A DNA stretch of 21,785 nt from 39-52-133 sp041488395 (GCA_041488395.1 JBGPPE010000039.1:1-21785), one strand, 5' to 3'; positions 1 through 7,462 are shown, counted from the first letter of the stretch. Numbers and translations: made by a program. Notes: generated by a model not told the origin, from the letters alone.

Positions 1-1
1 G

Positions 2-103
2 ATCCAGCCCGGCGGCTCGATGCGCGATGAAGAAGTGATCGCTGCGGCGGATGAGCACGGCATGGCGATGGTGTTTACCGGCATGCGTCATTTCAGGCAT
101 TAA
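2..103 (+). CDS. purH: Bifunctional AICAR transformylase/IMP cyclohydrolase, C-terminal end only
   Basis: Only the last 33 codons are present; the gene begins before the window. The residues QPGGSMRDEEVI and the ending GMRHFRH are the characteristic C-terminus of PurH, where the AICAR transformylase domain ends. PurH carries out the last two steps of purine synthesis (AICAR to FAICAR to IMP) in the cytoplasm. The next gene on the same strand is purD, another purine-pathway gene, which supports the call. The gap to purD holds a long inverted repeat, so the two need not share one uninterrupted transcript. Confidence 0.9.
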   Translation: MQPGGSMRDEEVIAAADEHGMAMVFTGMRHFRH

Positions 104-113
104 AAAGCTTTAA

Positions 114-255
114 CCACAGAGACACAGAGACACAGAGAAAATCAAAATCAAATAATACGATGCGGAAAGACTCCGGCGCCATGCAGGCCTAAGGTGATTC
201 CAGTATTTGATTTGAACGGGTTTAAGGTTTTCTCTGTGTCTCTGTGTCTCTGTGG
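114..255. repeat. Long inverted repeat with tandem 8-bp words, between purH and purD
   Basis: The 28-base arm at 114-141 is repeated exactly as its reverse complement at 228-255, with 86 bases between. Each arm contains three consecutive copies of the word CACAGAGA (or TCTCTGTG on the other side). The pairing can be extended a few bases outward with one mismatch. The element fills most of the purH-purD gap. It is not a simple intrinsic terminator, because the loop is long. I infer a dispersed palindromic or MITE-like intergenic element. Confidence 0.85.
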
Positions 256-277
256 TGAATTTTTTCAGAGGTTAAGC

Positions 278-1552
278 ATGAAAATATTGGTGGTAGGTTC
301 GGGTGGTCGTGAACACGCGCTGGCGTGGCGTCTGGCGCAGGGTGTGCGCGTGCAGAAGGTGTACGTGGCGCCGGGCAACGCCGGTACCGCGCTGGAAGAC
401 GGCGTGGAGAACCTGCCGATTACCGCCATTCCCGAATTGCTGGCATTCGCCCAGAGCGAAAAAATCCACTTCACCGTGGTGGGCCCGGAAGCGCCGCTGG
501 CCGCGGGCATTGTCGATGCCTTCCGCGCCGCCGGCCAGCCTATCTTTGGCCCGACCAAAGCCGCTGCCCAGCTGGAGTCTTCCAAGGATTTCGCCAAGGC
601 CTTCATGGTGCGCCACAACATTCCTACCGCGTTTTACCAGACCTTCAGCGATGTGGCCGGCGCACGCGCCTATGTGGAAAAGCACGGCGCGCCCATCGTG
701 ATCAAGGCCGATGGCCTGGCGGCAGGCAAGGGCGTGGTGGTGGCGATGAGCAAGGACGAAGCCTTCGCCGCCATCGACATGATGCTCGCCGACAACAAAC
801 TGGGTAACGCCGGCGCACGCGTGGTGATCGAAGAGTTTCTGGAAGGCGAAGAAGCCAGCTTTATCGTGATGGTGGATGGCCGCCACGTGCTGGCGCTGGC
901 CACCAGCCAGGACCACAAGCGCCTGCTGGACGGCGACATGGGCCCCAACACCGGCGGCATGGGTGCCTATTCGCCGGCACCGGTGATCACGCCGACGCTG
1001 CACGCGCGCGCGCTGCGCGAAGTGATCAACCCGGTGATCCAGGGCATGGAAAAAGACGGCATCACCTACACCGGCTTCCTCTATGCCGGCCTGATGATCG
1101 ACGCCAACGGCAACCTCAAGGTGCTGGAATTCAACTGCCGCATGGGCGACCCGGAAACGCAGCCGATCATGATGCGCCTCAAGAGCGATTTCTCGGTGAT
1201 CGTCGAGCACGCCATTGCCGGCGCGCTGGACAAGATCGAGGCGGAGTGGGACATCCGCCCCGCCCTCGGTGTGGTGCTGGCGGCAGCCAACTACCCCGAT
1301 ACCCCGCGTCTGGGCGACGAGATCAGCGGCCTGCCCAGGGCGGAAGAAGATGCGCACGTGTTCCATGCCGGCACCACCATGAAAGATGGCAAGGTCGTCA
1401 CCAATGGCGGGCGCGTGCTGTGCGTCACCGCGCTGGGTGGCAACGTCAAGGCGGCACAGCGCCGTGCCTACCAGTATGGCGAGAACATCCATTTCGCCGG
1501 CTGCCAGATGCGCACGGACATCGGCCATCGCGGCCTCAATATCAGGAAGTAA
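278..1552 (+). CDS. purD: Phosphoribosylamine-glycine ligase (GAR synthetase)
   Basis: PurD joins 5-phosphoribosylamine and glycine using ATP to give GAR, the second step of purine synthesis, in the cytoplasm. The protein is 424 residues, the usual length. It starts with the family sequence MKILVVGSGGREHAL, has the ATP-grasp segment KADGLAAGKG (about 143-152), the segment GPNTGGMGAYSPAP (about 222-235) and the metal/ATP-binding motif EFNCRMGDPETQ (about 284-295). The reading frame is open further upstream, but I chose the ATG at 278 because homologues start there and AGAGG lies 7 bases before it. The upstream extension would run through the inverted repeat. It follows purH and abuts tsaC directly. 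Confidence 0.97.
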   Translation: MKILVVGSGGREHALAWRLAQGVRVQKVYVAPGNAGTALEDGVENLPITAIPELLAFAQSEKIHFTVVGPEAPLAAGIVDAFRAAGQPIFGPTKAAAQLESSKDFAKAFMVRHNIPTAFYQTFSDVAGARAYVEKHGAPIVIKADGLAAGKGVVVAMSKDEAFAAIDMMLADNKLGNAGARVVIEEFLEGEEASFIVMVDGRHVLALATSQDHKRLLDGDMGPNTGGMGAYSPAPVITPTLHARALREVINPVIQGMEKDGITYTGFLYAGLMIDANGNLKVLEFNCRMGDPETQPIMMRLKSDFSVIVEHAIAGALDKIEAEWDIRPALGVVLAAANYPDTPRLGDEISGLPRAEEDAHVFHAGTTMKDGKVVTNGGRVLCVTALGGNVKAAQRRAYQYGENIHFAGCQMRTDIGHRGLNIRK

Positions 1553-2110
1553 TTGCAGCGCCCTGCCTTGCCCCTTCGCACTATCGCCGCGCACCTGAAG
1601 CGCGGCGGCCTGATCGCCTATCCCACCGAATACTGCTTTGGCCTGGGCTGCGATCCGCGCAAGCGCAATGCGGTCAAACAGCTGCTCCGGCTCAAGGGAC
1701 GCCCGCAGCACAAGGGGCTGATCCTCATCGCCGGCCGCTACGCGCAGCTCGCGCCGTATCTGTTGCCGCGCACTCCCGCCGAGCAGGAAAAGCTGCGTCG
1801 TGATGGTGCACAAGCCGTCACCTATCTGATGCCCGTGCGCAGCAGTGTGCCGCGCTGGTTGCGCGGTGAGCATGCAACGCTGGCCGTGCGCATTACCGCA
1901 CATCCCATGGCGGCAGCGCTGTGCAATGCGCTCGATATGGCGCTGGTGTCGACCAGCGCCAACCGCAGCGGCGCACAGCCGTTGCGCAGCACTGCCGCTT
2001 GCCAGCGCCAGTTCGGCGCGCAGGTGCTGGTGCTGGCGGGCAGGGTCGGCCAGCGCAAGAGCCCGTCCACGATACGCGCCTGGGGTGATGGTAAAATCGT
2101 GCGCAGTTGA
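1553..2110 (+). CDS. tsaC: Threonylcarbamoyl-AMP synthase (TsaC/YrdC family)
   Basis: TsaC makes threonylcarbamoyl-AMP from threonine, bicarbonate and ATP, the first step of the t6A37 modification of ANN-decoding tRNAs. The 185-residue protein matches the short TsaC form rather than the longer Sua5 form. It has the N-terminal IAYPTEYCFGLGCDP (about 21-35), the KxR motif in LKGRPQHKGL (K48, R50), and the STSANRSG motif in the C-terminal half. The likely start is a TTG immediately after the purD stop codon, with AGGAAG at 1544-1549 as ribosome binding site inside the end of purD, so its translation is probably coupled to purD. An unusual start codon makes low expression plausible (inference). 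Confidence 0.92.
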   Translation: MQRPALPLRTIAAHLKRGGLIAYPTEYCFGLGCDPRKRNAVKQLLRLKGRPQHKGLILIAGRYAQLAPYLLPRTPAEQEKLRRDGAQAVTYLMPVRSSVPRWLRGEHATLAVRITAHPMAAALCNALDMALVSTSANRSGAQPLRSTAACQRQFGAQVLVLAGRVGQRKSPSTIRAWGDGKIVRS

Positions 2111-2160
2111 TTTTAAACGGCCCGCTCGGGGTCAACCTTTTAACCTGGAAAAAGCATTTG

Positions 2161-2288
2161 TCCGCAGATTAAGCAGATTTTCGTTGATTAAACAACAGAT
2201 TGTCTTGGTAAGTGTGTTCACCTTTTAGGTGATGCAGCAATTGCCGATAATTGCATGAAAATCTGCGTCAATCTGCGAAATCTGCGGA
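2161..2288. repeat. Imperfect inverted repeat built from TCTGCG-type words, upstream of hemF
   Basis: The arm TCCGCAGATTAAGCAGATTT (from 2161) is mirrored at 2258-2288, where AAAATCTGCG, CAATCTGCG and AAATCTGCGGA occur in a row. The two arms pair imperfectly because the right arm holds an extra copy of the word. The left arm is about 21 bases, the right arm about 31, and about 76 bases separate them. A second small palindrome (CACC-TTTTA-GGTG) lies at about 2220-2231. The design (arms made of short repeated words, AT-rich centre, intergenic position) resembles the element at 114-255, but the words differ. Confidence 0.7.
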
Positions 2289-2355
2289 TGGTATTACCGC
2301 TTTGGGGTTTAACCTGTTCCCTCGCCCATGAGGGGAGAGTCAAGCTGGAGACACA

Positions 2356-3270
2356 ATGGATAGCGCCGCAGTCAAGGAATACCTGCTCGAATTGCAGGAG
2401 CTCATCGTGCAACGCCTGGAGCAGGTGGACGGAAAAAAATTCATCCGCGATAAATGGGAACGGCCGGCCGGCGGCAGCGGCATCGGCGCGGGCGGCGGCA
2501 TCAGCTGCATCATCGAGGAGGGCAATGTGCTGGAACGCGGCGGTGTCGCCTTCTCGCACGTCAAGGGCGACAAGATGCCGGCCTCGGCCACCGCACACCG
2601 CCCCGAGCTGGCCGGCTGCAGCTGGGAAGCGATGGGCGTGTCGCTGGTAATGCATCCGCGCAACCCGTATGCGCCGACCTCACATGCCAACGTGCGCATG
2701 TTCATGGCGAAAAAACCGGATGGCGACAGCGTGTTCTGGTTTGGCGGCGGCATGGACCTCACCCCTTACTACGGCTTTGAGGAAGACGCCGTGCATTTTC
2801 ACCAGACCTGCAAGAAGGCGCTGGAGCCCTTCGGCAACGGTCTGCACGCGAAATACAAAAAATGGTGTGACGACTACTTTTATCTCAAGCATCGCAACGA
2901 ACAGCGCGGTATCGGCGGCATTTTCTTTGACGACCTGAGCGAGCCCGATTTCAAGACTGCCTTTGCCATCCAGCAGGACGTGGGCGACCACTATCTCTCC
3001 GCCTATGTGCCGCTACTGGAGAAGCGCATGAATACGCCTTATGGCGAACGCGAGCGCGATTTCCAGCTGTATCGCCGTGGCCGCTACGTCGAGTTCAACC
3101 TGGTGATCGACCGCGGCACCATCTTCGGCCTGCAGAGCAATGGCCGCACCGAATCCATCCTGCTGTCGATGCCGCCGCTGGTGAAATGGCGCTACGACTG
3201 GCACCCGGAGCAGGGCACGCCGGAGGCTGAACTGTACGAAAAGTTTCTGGTGCCCAGGGATTGGGTGTAG
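2356..3270 (+). CDS. hemF: Oxygen-dependent coproporphyrinogen III oxidase
   Basis: HemF decarboxylates two propionates of coproporphyrinogen III to vinyls using O2, giving protoporphyrinogen IX for haem synthesis. The protein is 304 residues, normal for the family. The signature blocks are all present: KWERPAGGSGIGAGGG (about 33-48), HPRNPYAPTSHANVRMF (about 100-116), FGGGMDLTPYY (about 129-139), KHRNEQRGIGGIFFDD (about 178-193) and the C-terminal YEKFLVPRDWV. The ATG at 2356 has GGAG at 2347-2350 as ribosome binding site. It is the last gene of the plus-strand housekeeping block and is followed by a strong terminator. An aerobic-type enzyme implies that the organism meets oxygen. Confidence 0.97.
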   Translation: MDSAAVKEYLLELQELIVQRLEQVDGKKFIRDKWERPAGGSGIGAGGGISCIIEEGNVLERGGVAFSHVKGDKMPASATAHRPELAGCSWEAMGVSLVMHPRNPYAPTSHANVRMFMAKKPDGDSVFWFGGGMDLTPYYGFEEDAVHFHQTCKKALEPFGNGLHAKYKKWCDDYFYLKHRNEQRGIGGIFFDDLSEPDFKTAFAIQQDVGDHYLSAYVPLLEKRMNTPYGERERDFQLYRRGRYVEFNLVIDRGTIFGLQSNGRTESILLSMPPLVKWRYDWHPEQGTPEAELYEKFLVPRDWV

Positions 3271-3290
3271 GGAAAATATCCAATAAAACG

Positions 3291-3317
3291 AAACCCGCCA
3301 ATCGGCGGGTTTTTTTT
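3291..3317 (+). terminator. Rho-independent terminator after hemF
   Basis: The stem CCCGCC (3294-3299) pairs with GGCGGG (3304-3309) across a four-base loop AATC, extended by AA/TT pairs, and is followed by an unbroken run of eight T. It lies about 20 bases after the hemF stop. The A-rich left side may also let it work in the opposite direction. Confidence 0.93.
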
Positions 3318-3418
3318 CGAGCGGGCCGTCACATGCCAGGCGAAAAGTATGAGCAGGTTTGCGCACCCGGCAAAGAATAGTGAAAAAACAGGGCCAGACG
3401 ATCTTTTTGCAAAACGCA

Positions 3419-3447
3419 TTGCAAATGAGAATGAGAACGATTATCAT
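3419..3447 (+). promoter_or_regulatory. Sigma-70-type promoter of the porin operon
   Basis: TTGCAA at 3419-3424 (4 of 6 to TTGACA) and TATCAT at 3442-3447 (5 of 6 to TATAAT) are separated by 17 bases. The promoter would start transcription about 75-80 bases before the porin ATG. The Fur box overlaps the spacer and the -10 element, so Fur binding would block RNA polymerase. The match is by eye only. Confidence 0.6.
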
Positions 3448-3451
3448 TCGC
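3427..3451. promoter_or_regulatory. Fur box (two overlapping 19-bp sites)
   Basis: GAGAATGAGAACGATTATC (3427-3445) matches the consensus GATAATGATAATCATTATC at 15 of 19 positions. A second, overlapping site starting 6 bases later (3433-3451) matches at 14 of 19. Overlapping 19-bp sites offset by 6 bases are the usual pattern for Fur dimers. The site covers the predicted promoter, so the downstream porin and probably the following two genes should be expressed when iron is scarce. Confidence 0.8.
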
Positions 3452-3533
3452 AGCACGTTGTGCGAGTTGCCAGTGGGACGCATGGATTTTATTTGCAGCA
3501 AACAATTTTTCAACAATTGCACGGGAGTTAGAT

Positions 3534-4754
3534 ATGAAGAAAACTGTATTCGCGCTGGGGGTTGCCGCCGCCTTTGCCACGCAGCAGGTGGTTGCGGCCC
3601 AGCCTGGTCTGGAAGAAAAAATCGATATCCTGCAACAGGAAATTGAAACACTGAAAGTGCAGGTTGCGAAAGGCCAGATGAAACCTGCAGGCGCCGAAAT
3701 GGCCACACCCGCTGACGCCGGAAGTGGGACCACGACGATAGGCGGATACGGGGAATTCGCCTACAACAGCTACCGCAATAACGACGTTCATAACAGCGAA
3801 GCGGACTTGCGGCGTTTTGTCCTGTTCTTAAGCCACAAATACGATGAAGACCTGCGTTTCGTTTCCGAACTGGAAATTGAACACGCGGTTGCAAGCAGTA
3901 CGGACAACGGCGAGGTGGAAGTCGAGCAGGCATATATCGATTACCAGGTGAGCAATGCAGTGAAATTCAAGACCGGGCTGTTCCTCATGCCGCTCGGCAT
4001 CATGAACGAAACCCATGAGCCGCCCACTTATTACGGTGTGGAGCGCAACGAAGTGGAAACCAGGATTATTCCGACTACCTGGCGTGAAGGCGGGGTCGGT
4101 GTTTATGGAGAAGTGGCCGAGGGCCTGCGTTACGATGTCGGCATTACCACAGGGTTTAACGCGGCGAAAATTGATGATCCTGCCTTTGGCATCCGCAGCG
4201 GACACCAGGAAATGCAGCTGGCACAGGCCAACGATCTCAGTGTCTACGGCGCAATGAATTATCTCCAGCCGGGGGTGTTGCTGGGCGGCGGCATATTTAC
4301 CGGCAAGACTGGCCAGAACGGTGCCAGCAATCTCCTCCTGAAAGGCGTGGATGCGCGGCTGACACTATGGGACCTGCATGCCAAATACAGTGCTGGCAAA
4401 CTCGAGTTGCAGGGCCTGTACGCACGCGGCACGCTGGGCGACGCAGACCAGGTTGGCGCCGCAACCGGCGTGGCGGTGCCGAAGCTGTTCTACGGCTGGT
4501 ACACACAGGCCGCATACCACCTGTGGAAGCACGGCAACATGGATTTGACGCCATTTTACCGTTACGAAAGATATAATACGCAAGCCGAGGTGGCGGAAGG
4601 ATTTACTGCGGACCCGCTCAACGACGAAAGCGTTCAGACCGCAGGCGTGAACTTCAGGCTGCATCCGCAAGTCGTGCTAAAGGCGGACTACCAGAGGTTC
4701 AGTTCTGACACCTCCAAAGACCGTATCGATCTCGGCTTGGGATACATGTTCTAA
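3534..4754 (+). CDS. Iron-regulated outer-membrane porin with N-terminal coiled coil
   Basis: The 406-residue protein has a Sec signal peptide (MKKTVFALGVAAAFATQQVVA, cut before AQPG), a short heptad-like coiled coil (about 25-47, LEEKIDILQQEIETLKVQV), a linker rich in Ala/Gly/Thr, and then a long run of alternating aromatic/polar strands typical of a beta-barrel, ending in the outer-membrane signature residue Phe (LGLGYMF). It resembles the phosphate-selective porin O/P-like group. Substrate cannot be read from sequence. The Fur box at 3427-3451 indicates iron repression. The downstream FMN-binding and PepSY genes suggest that the porin passes iron chelates, or supports periplasmic iron reduction (inference). 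It lacks the plug domain and TonB box of a siderophore receptor. Confidence 0.8.
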   Translation: MKKTVFALGVAAAFATQQVVAAQPGLEEKIDILQQEIETLKVQVAKGQMKPAGAEMATPADAGSGTTTIGGYGEFAYNSYRNNDVHNSEADLRRFVLFLSHKYDEDLRFVSELEIEHAVASSTDNGEVEVEQAYIDYQVSNAVKFKTGLFLMPLGIMNETHEPPTYYGVERNEVETRIIPTTWREGGVGVYGEVAEGLRYDVGITTGFNAAKIDDPAFGIRSGHQEMQLAQANDLSVYGAMNYLQPGVLLGGGIFTGKTGQNGASNLLLKGVDARLTLWDLHAKYSAGKLELQGLYARGTLGDADQVGAATGVAVPKLFYGWYTQAAYHLWKHGNMDLTPFYRYERYNTQAEVAEGFTADPLNDESVQTAGVNFRLHPQVVLKADYQRFSSDTSKDRIDLGLGYMF

Positions 4755-4758
4755 TCAA

Positions 4759-4789
4759 CAGGGCAGCGTGAGCTGCCCTGCTATTTTTT
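4759..4789 (+). terminator. Hairpin terminator or attenuator between porin and FMN-binding gene
   Basis: CAGGGCAGC (4759-4767) pairs perfectly with GCTGCCCTG (4772-4780) across the loop GTGA, followed by TATTTTTT. This is a good intrinsic terminator just after the porin stop codon. The next gene begins only a few bases later, so read-through would give less of the downstream proteins than of the porin. That would be normal for a porin made in large amounts. Confidence 0.85.
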
Positions 4790-4794
4790 CGGGG

Positions 4795-5349
4795 ATGGCT
4801 GTGCATACAGGTGTGGTGCTGCGTAGATTCTGGATATTGCGCGTCCTGATTATCGGATTGGCAATGACCTGCGGTATGTCCGTTGCTGCTGCAGCGGACA
4901 ACGTCTATCAAAAGCCGGAGAGTTTTTTGCAGGATCTGTTCGGCCACCCCCCCGAACCCAGCGTGCTCTGGCTCACGCCGGAAATGCAGACCGAGGTGAC
5001 CCACATCCTCGGCCATGCCCCTACCCAGTTGCGCCAACGCTACTGGAACGATGGAACCCGCTCTGCATGGGTGCTGGAAGAAATCGGCAAGGAAGATTTC
5101 ATCACCGCAGCTTTCGTCGTTAAAGGCGGCCGCATCGAACAGGTCAAGGTGCTGGTCTATCGAGAAAATCGCGGCGCAGAAGTGCGTTATTCCGCGTTCC
5201 TGCGGCAGTTCCAGGGGGCCACCCTGTCTGCAGATAATCTGCTGGACAAGGAAATCGACGGCATTTCCGGCGCCACACTTTCGGTTCATGCCATGGAGCG
5301 GATGGCACGCGTCGCGCTGTACTTCGATCGCATGGCGCAGCGCAAATGA
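4795..5349 (+). CDS. Periplasmic FMN-binding domain protein (RnfG/NqrC-like flavinylation motif)
   Basis: A small exported flavoprotein. Residues 12-34 form a signal peptide or N-terminal membrane segment (LRVLIIGLAMTCGMSVAAAA). The C-terminal FMN-binding domain ends with DGISGATLS (155-163), which fits the ApbE consensus in which FMN is covalently attached to the Thr of SGAT, here T161. The ATG at 4795 is the first plausible start outside the terminator hairpin. GTG 4801, with GGGGA at 4791-4795 as ribosome binding site, fits spacing better and may be the true start. A GTG at 4768 is inside the hairpin and rejected. The gene overlaps the next one by 4 bases, so the pair is translationally coupled. 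Probable role: passing electrons in the periplasm, probably in iron acquisition. Confidence 0.85.
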   Translation: MAVHTGVVLRRFWILRVLIIGLAMTCGMSVAAAADNVYQKPESFLQDLFGHPPEPSVLWLTPEMQTEVTHILGHAPTQLRQRYWNDGTRSAWVLEEIGKEDFITAAFVVKGGRIEQVKVLVYRENRGAEVRYSAFLRQFQGATLSADNLLDKEIDGISGATLSVHAMERMARVALYFDRMAQRK

Positions 5350-6134
5350 GTTCGCAGGCTCACTTCACGCGCATCTTCCGGCAGTGGCATGGGCGCATCG
5401 GCGCCATCGCGGCAGCGTTCTTCCTGGTTCTGGCGGTAACGGGTATCGTCCTTAACCATTCGGATGCGCTACATCTGGATAAGCGCCAGATAGCGGCGCC
5501 GTGGCTGATCTCATGGTACGGCATCCAGCAGAAACCAGTGCTGCAAGGCTACCGCCTCAACAAAAACTATCTTGCTGCCGACGCGGGAAATTGGGCGCTA
5601 GGCGGGCTCTTGCTGCACGGCGAAGGCGAAGAGACGGTGGGCGCAGTGGCGATCGGCGATATTATTTATATTGCTGCGCCCAGCATGGTCTATCTTTATC
5701 GCAGCGATGGGCAGTTGGTGGACAAGCTGGAGGGTCAAGGTCTTCCGGCTGCGGCAATCGAGCGCATCGGTACGGCTAACGGAGCTGTCGTTCTGCAGAC
5801 GCAGGGCGGGCAGTTTATGAGCGCCGATGCCCTGAGCTGGCAACGCCTGAAATCTGCCCAGGTGGTTTGGTCTGCCCTCGAAGCGCTGCCCGCCGCGGAT
5901 ATGGATAAGGCCGCACTCGCCCTGGCACCCAGGCTGCCGCTGCAGCGCATATTGCTTGATCTGCATAGCGGGCGCATTTTCGGCAGCTATGGGCCGCTGA
6001 TGGTGGATCTGCTCGGCCTGATCCTGGCCGTGCTCTGCGTCACAGGCTTCTACATGTGGCTCCATAAGCAGCGCCAGCGGCACTATGCAGTCGGCTGGGT
6101 AAAGCACGAGGTAAAAAACACAGCCGAGAAGTGA
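5346..6134 (+). CDS. PepSY-associated inner-membrane protein
   Basis: The 262-residue protein has the PepSY-TM layout: an N-terminal membrane helix (about 18-36) preceded by RQWHGRIGA, with TGIVLNHSDALHLD just after it, a periplasmic domain of about 180 residues, and a second helix near the C-terminus (about 218-238, LLGLILAVLCVTGFYMWL). Conserved-looking His15 and His38 flank the first helix and could bind haem or relay electrons, as proposed for PepSY-type reductases of the PiuB/FoxB group; this is inference. It starts at an ATGA overlap with the FMN-binding gene. Together they look like an inner-membrane electron donor and its periplasmic flavoprotein partner, with the Fur-controlled porin upstream. 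Confidence 0.8.
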   Translation: MSSQAHFTRIFRQWHGRIGAIAAAFFLVLAVTGIVLNHSDALHLDKRQIAAPWLISWYGIQQKPVLQGYRLNKNYLAADAGNWALGGLLLHGEGEETVGAVAIGDIIYIAAPSMVYLYRSDGQLVDKLEGQGLPAAAIERIGTANGAVVLQTQGGQFMSADALSWQRLKSAQVVWSALEALPAADMDKAALALAPRLPLQRILLDLHSGRIFGSYGPLMVDLLGLILAVLCVTGFYMWLHKQRQRHYAVGWVKHEVKNTAEK

Positions 6135-6243
6135 CCTGGCTGCAAGTCATGTCACGTTCGTATCTTCAGGTTGCCGTGGATCACTTTCACCGACTCTGCA
6201 ATCCTCGCTAAAGTTGCAGCCTGCAAGTGACCGCAGCCTTCAC

Positions 6244-6906
6244 CTACGCCAGCAACACCGCAAGCAGGCCGGTGACATATACCCCATCGAACGTACCGGC
6301 TCCGCCAATGGAAGCGTAGGGGGAACCCAGCTTGCGGATGTCATTCAGGCGTAACAGGTCGGCACCGATCAGAACGCCCAGGCTGCCGCCGATATAGGCC
6401 AGCGGCGCACGCTGCTGCGGGTCGAGGACCGTTGCGATCAGCGCGGCGGCAATCGGCGCGATCAGCCCCGGCATGCCGATACCGATGCCGGGCAGTGGCC
6501 GGCTGATCGTGCGCGCGATCAGGGCAACGGCCGCCACTGCGCTTGCGACCTGCAGCGGGTGGAGCGGGTTGTGGGTGATCAGGTAGAACGAGAAGGCGAC
6601 CGGTACCACGGCACCGCCGACGTTGACAGTGACCATGATTTTATCGCTCACCGGCGGCAACATGAAAAACGGCCAGCGCATCATTTCCGGCGGCAGTCTG
6701 GGCGGTACCTCACTATCGGCATCGAGGCTGAACAGCGGCAGGTTGATCATGCTGCCGACCAGGGTGCACAGCAGGAGCAGGTAGGCCGAGTGCTCTGACA
6801 GTCCCAGCTTCTCGAAGGCAATGCTGATCAGCCCGACCTGGACGAAGATGACCAGGAAGGCCATGGCCAGGATGAACAGCAGCAGGCGCAGTGGCGAGAA
6901 TGGCAT
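6244..6906 (-). CDS. DUF1614 family integral membrane protein
   Basis: The 220-residue protein is very hydrophobic, with about six membrane helices (for example about 7-27, 41-59, 90-107, 120-135, 147-160, 200-219). The C-terminal block GGAGTFDGVYVTGLLAVLLA and the central LPPVSDKIMVTVNVGGAVVPV are typical of DUF1614, a family of bacterial and archaeal membrane proteins without an assigned function. It converges with the plus-strand PepSY gene and follows the acidic unknown gene at 6962-7462 by 55 bases, so those two may be co-transcribed. No catalytic motif is evident. Confidence 0.8.
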   Translation of the reverse strand: MPFSPLRLLLFILAMAFLVIFVQVGLISIAFEKLGLSEHSAYLLLLCTLVGSMINLPLFSLDADSEVPPRLPPEMMRWPFFMLPPVSDKIMVTVNVGGAVVPVAFSFYLITHNPLHPLQVASAVAAVALIARTISRPLPGIGIGMPGLIAPIAAALIATVLDPQQRAPLAYIGGSLGVLIGADLLRLNDIRKLGSPYASIGGAGTFDGVYVTGLLAVLLA

Positions 6907-6961
6907 TGTTGTTTATAAACACCGCAGCAAAAAAACAAAGGGCGGCGAACCAGATCGCTCG

Positions 6962-7462
6962 CTACTCGTAGCGCAAAAAACCCTCCGCCGTGGCATCGGG
7001 CCCGTAGTGTTCGATCAGGCTGTCGATCTCGGCCATCAGCATGTCGGCCTCATCGTCTTCCAGCACGCCATCGCCGACCAGGCGGCTGCCCAGGCCGTCA
7101 ACGAGCGCGTCCCTGACCTCCGAAAGGGTGAGCGGATTTTCGCGATTCTCGTCGTTCATGGCGGCTTCTATCGCGCGCGAAAGCGCCTCGCTGGCAAAGG
7201 CGTAGACGAAGTCGATGGCTGCTGCCGATTCGCCGAACTGGTCGAGCAGCATATCGAGTTCGTCGATAAGCGATTCGTCGAGGTCGAAATGATGCATTTC
7301 TTCGCTTTCACCGAGCTCGGCTGGCAGCTCGTGCGCGATGAATGAACGAACCATGGCCAGCGTGATTGGCTCGTCGGTGTCCAATTGGTCAATGATGGTT
7401 TCGATGAGGCCGGACAGTTCCGGGCTGACGTGGCTGGCGATGTCGATGGGGTTGCGGATCAT
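6962..7462 (-). CDS. Acidic protein of unknown function, 166 residues
   Basis: I do not recognise this protein. It is strongly acidic, with many Asp/Glu and few Lys, mostly predicted helical, with no signal peptide or membrane helix. Segments such as LDTDEPITLAMVRSFIAHEL and ENPLTLSEVRDALVDGL look like two related helical repeats, each an acidic stretch followed by a 'T-L-(A/S)-x-V-R' helix. The ribosome binding site is excellent (AGGAGG, 7 bases before the ATG), so it is very likely a real, well translated gene. Its likely partner in transcription is the DUF1614 gene just downstream. Confidence 0.75.
   Translation of the reverse strand: MIRNPIDIASHVSPELSGLIETIIDQLDTDEPITLAMVRSFIAHELPAELGESEEMHHFDLDESLIDELDMLLDQFGESAAAIDFVYAFASEALSRAIEAAMNDENRENPLTLSEVRDALVDGLGSRLVGDGVLEDDEADMLMAEIDSLIEHYGPDATAEGFLRYE

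Noticed and set aside
272..1903. A 543-codon open frame on the minus strand opposite purD
   Set aside because: It lies opposite purD and tsaC, which have clear family motifs; the His/Ala/Arg-rich translation is typical of the antisense of a high-GC gene.
3013..3933. A 306-codon minus-strand open frame across the hemF end, terminator and porin start
   Set aside because: It runs through the hemF terminator, the Fur box and two well-supported plus-strand genes.
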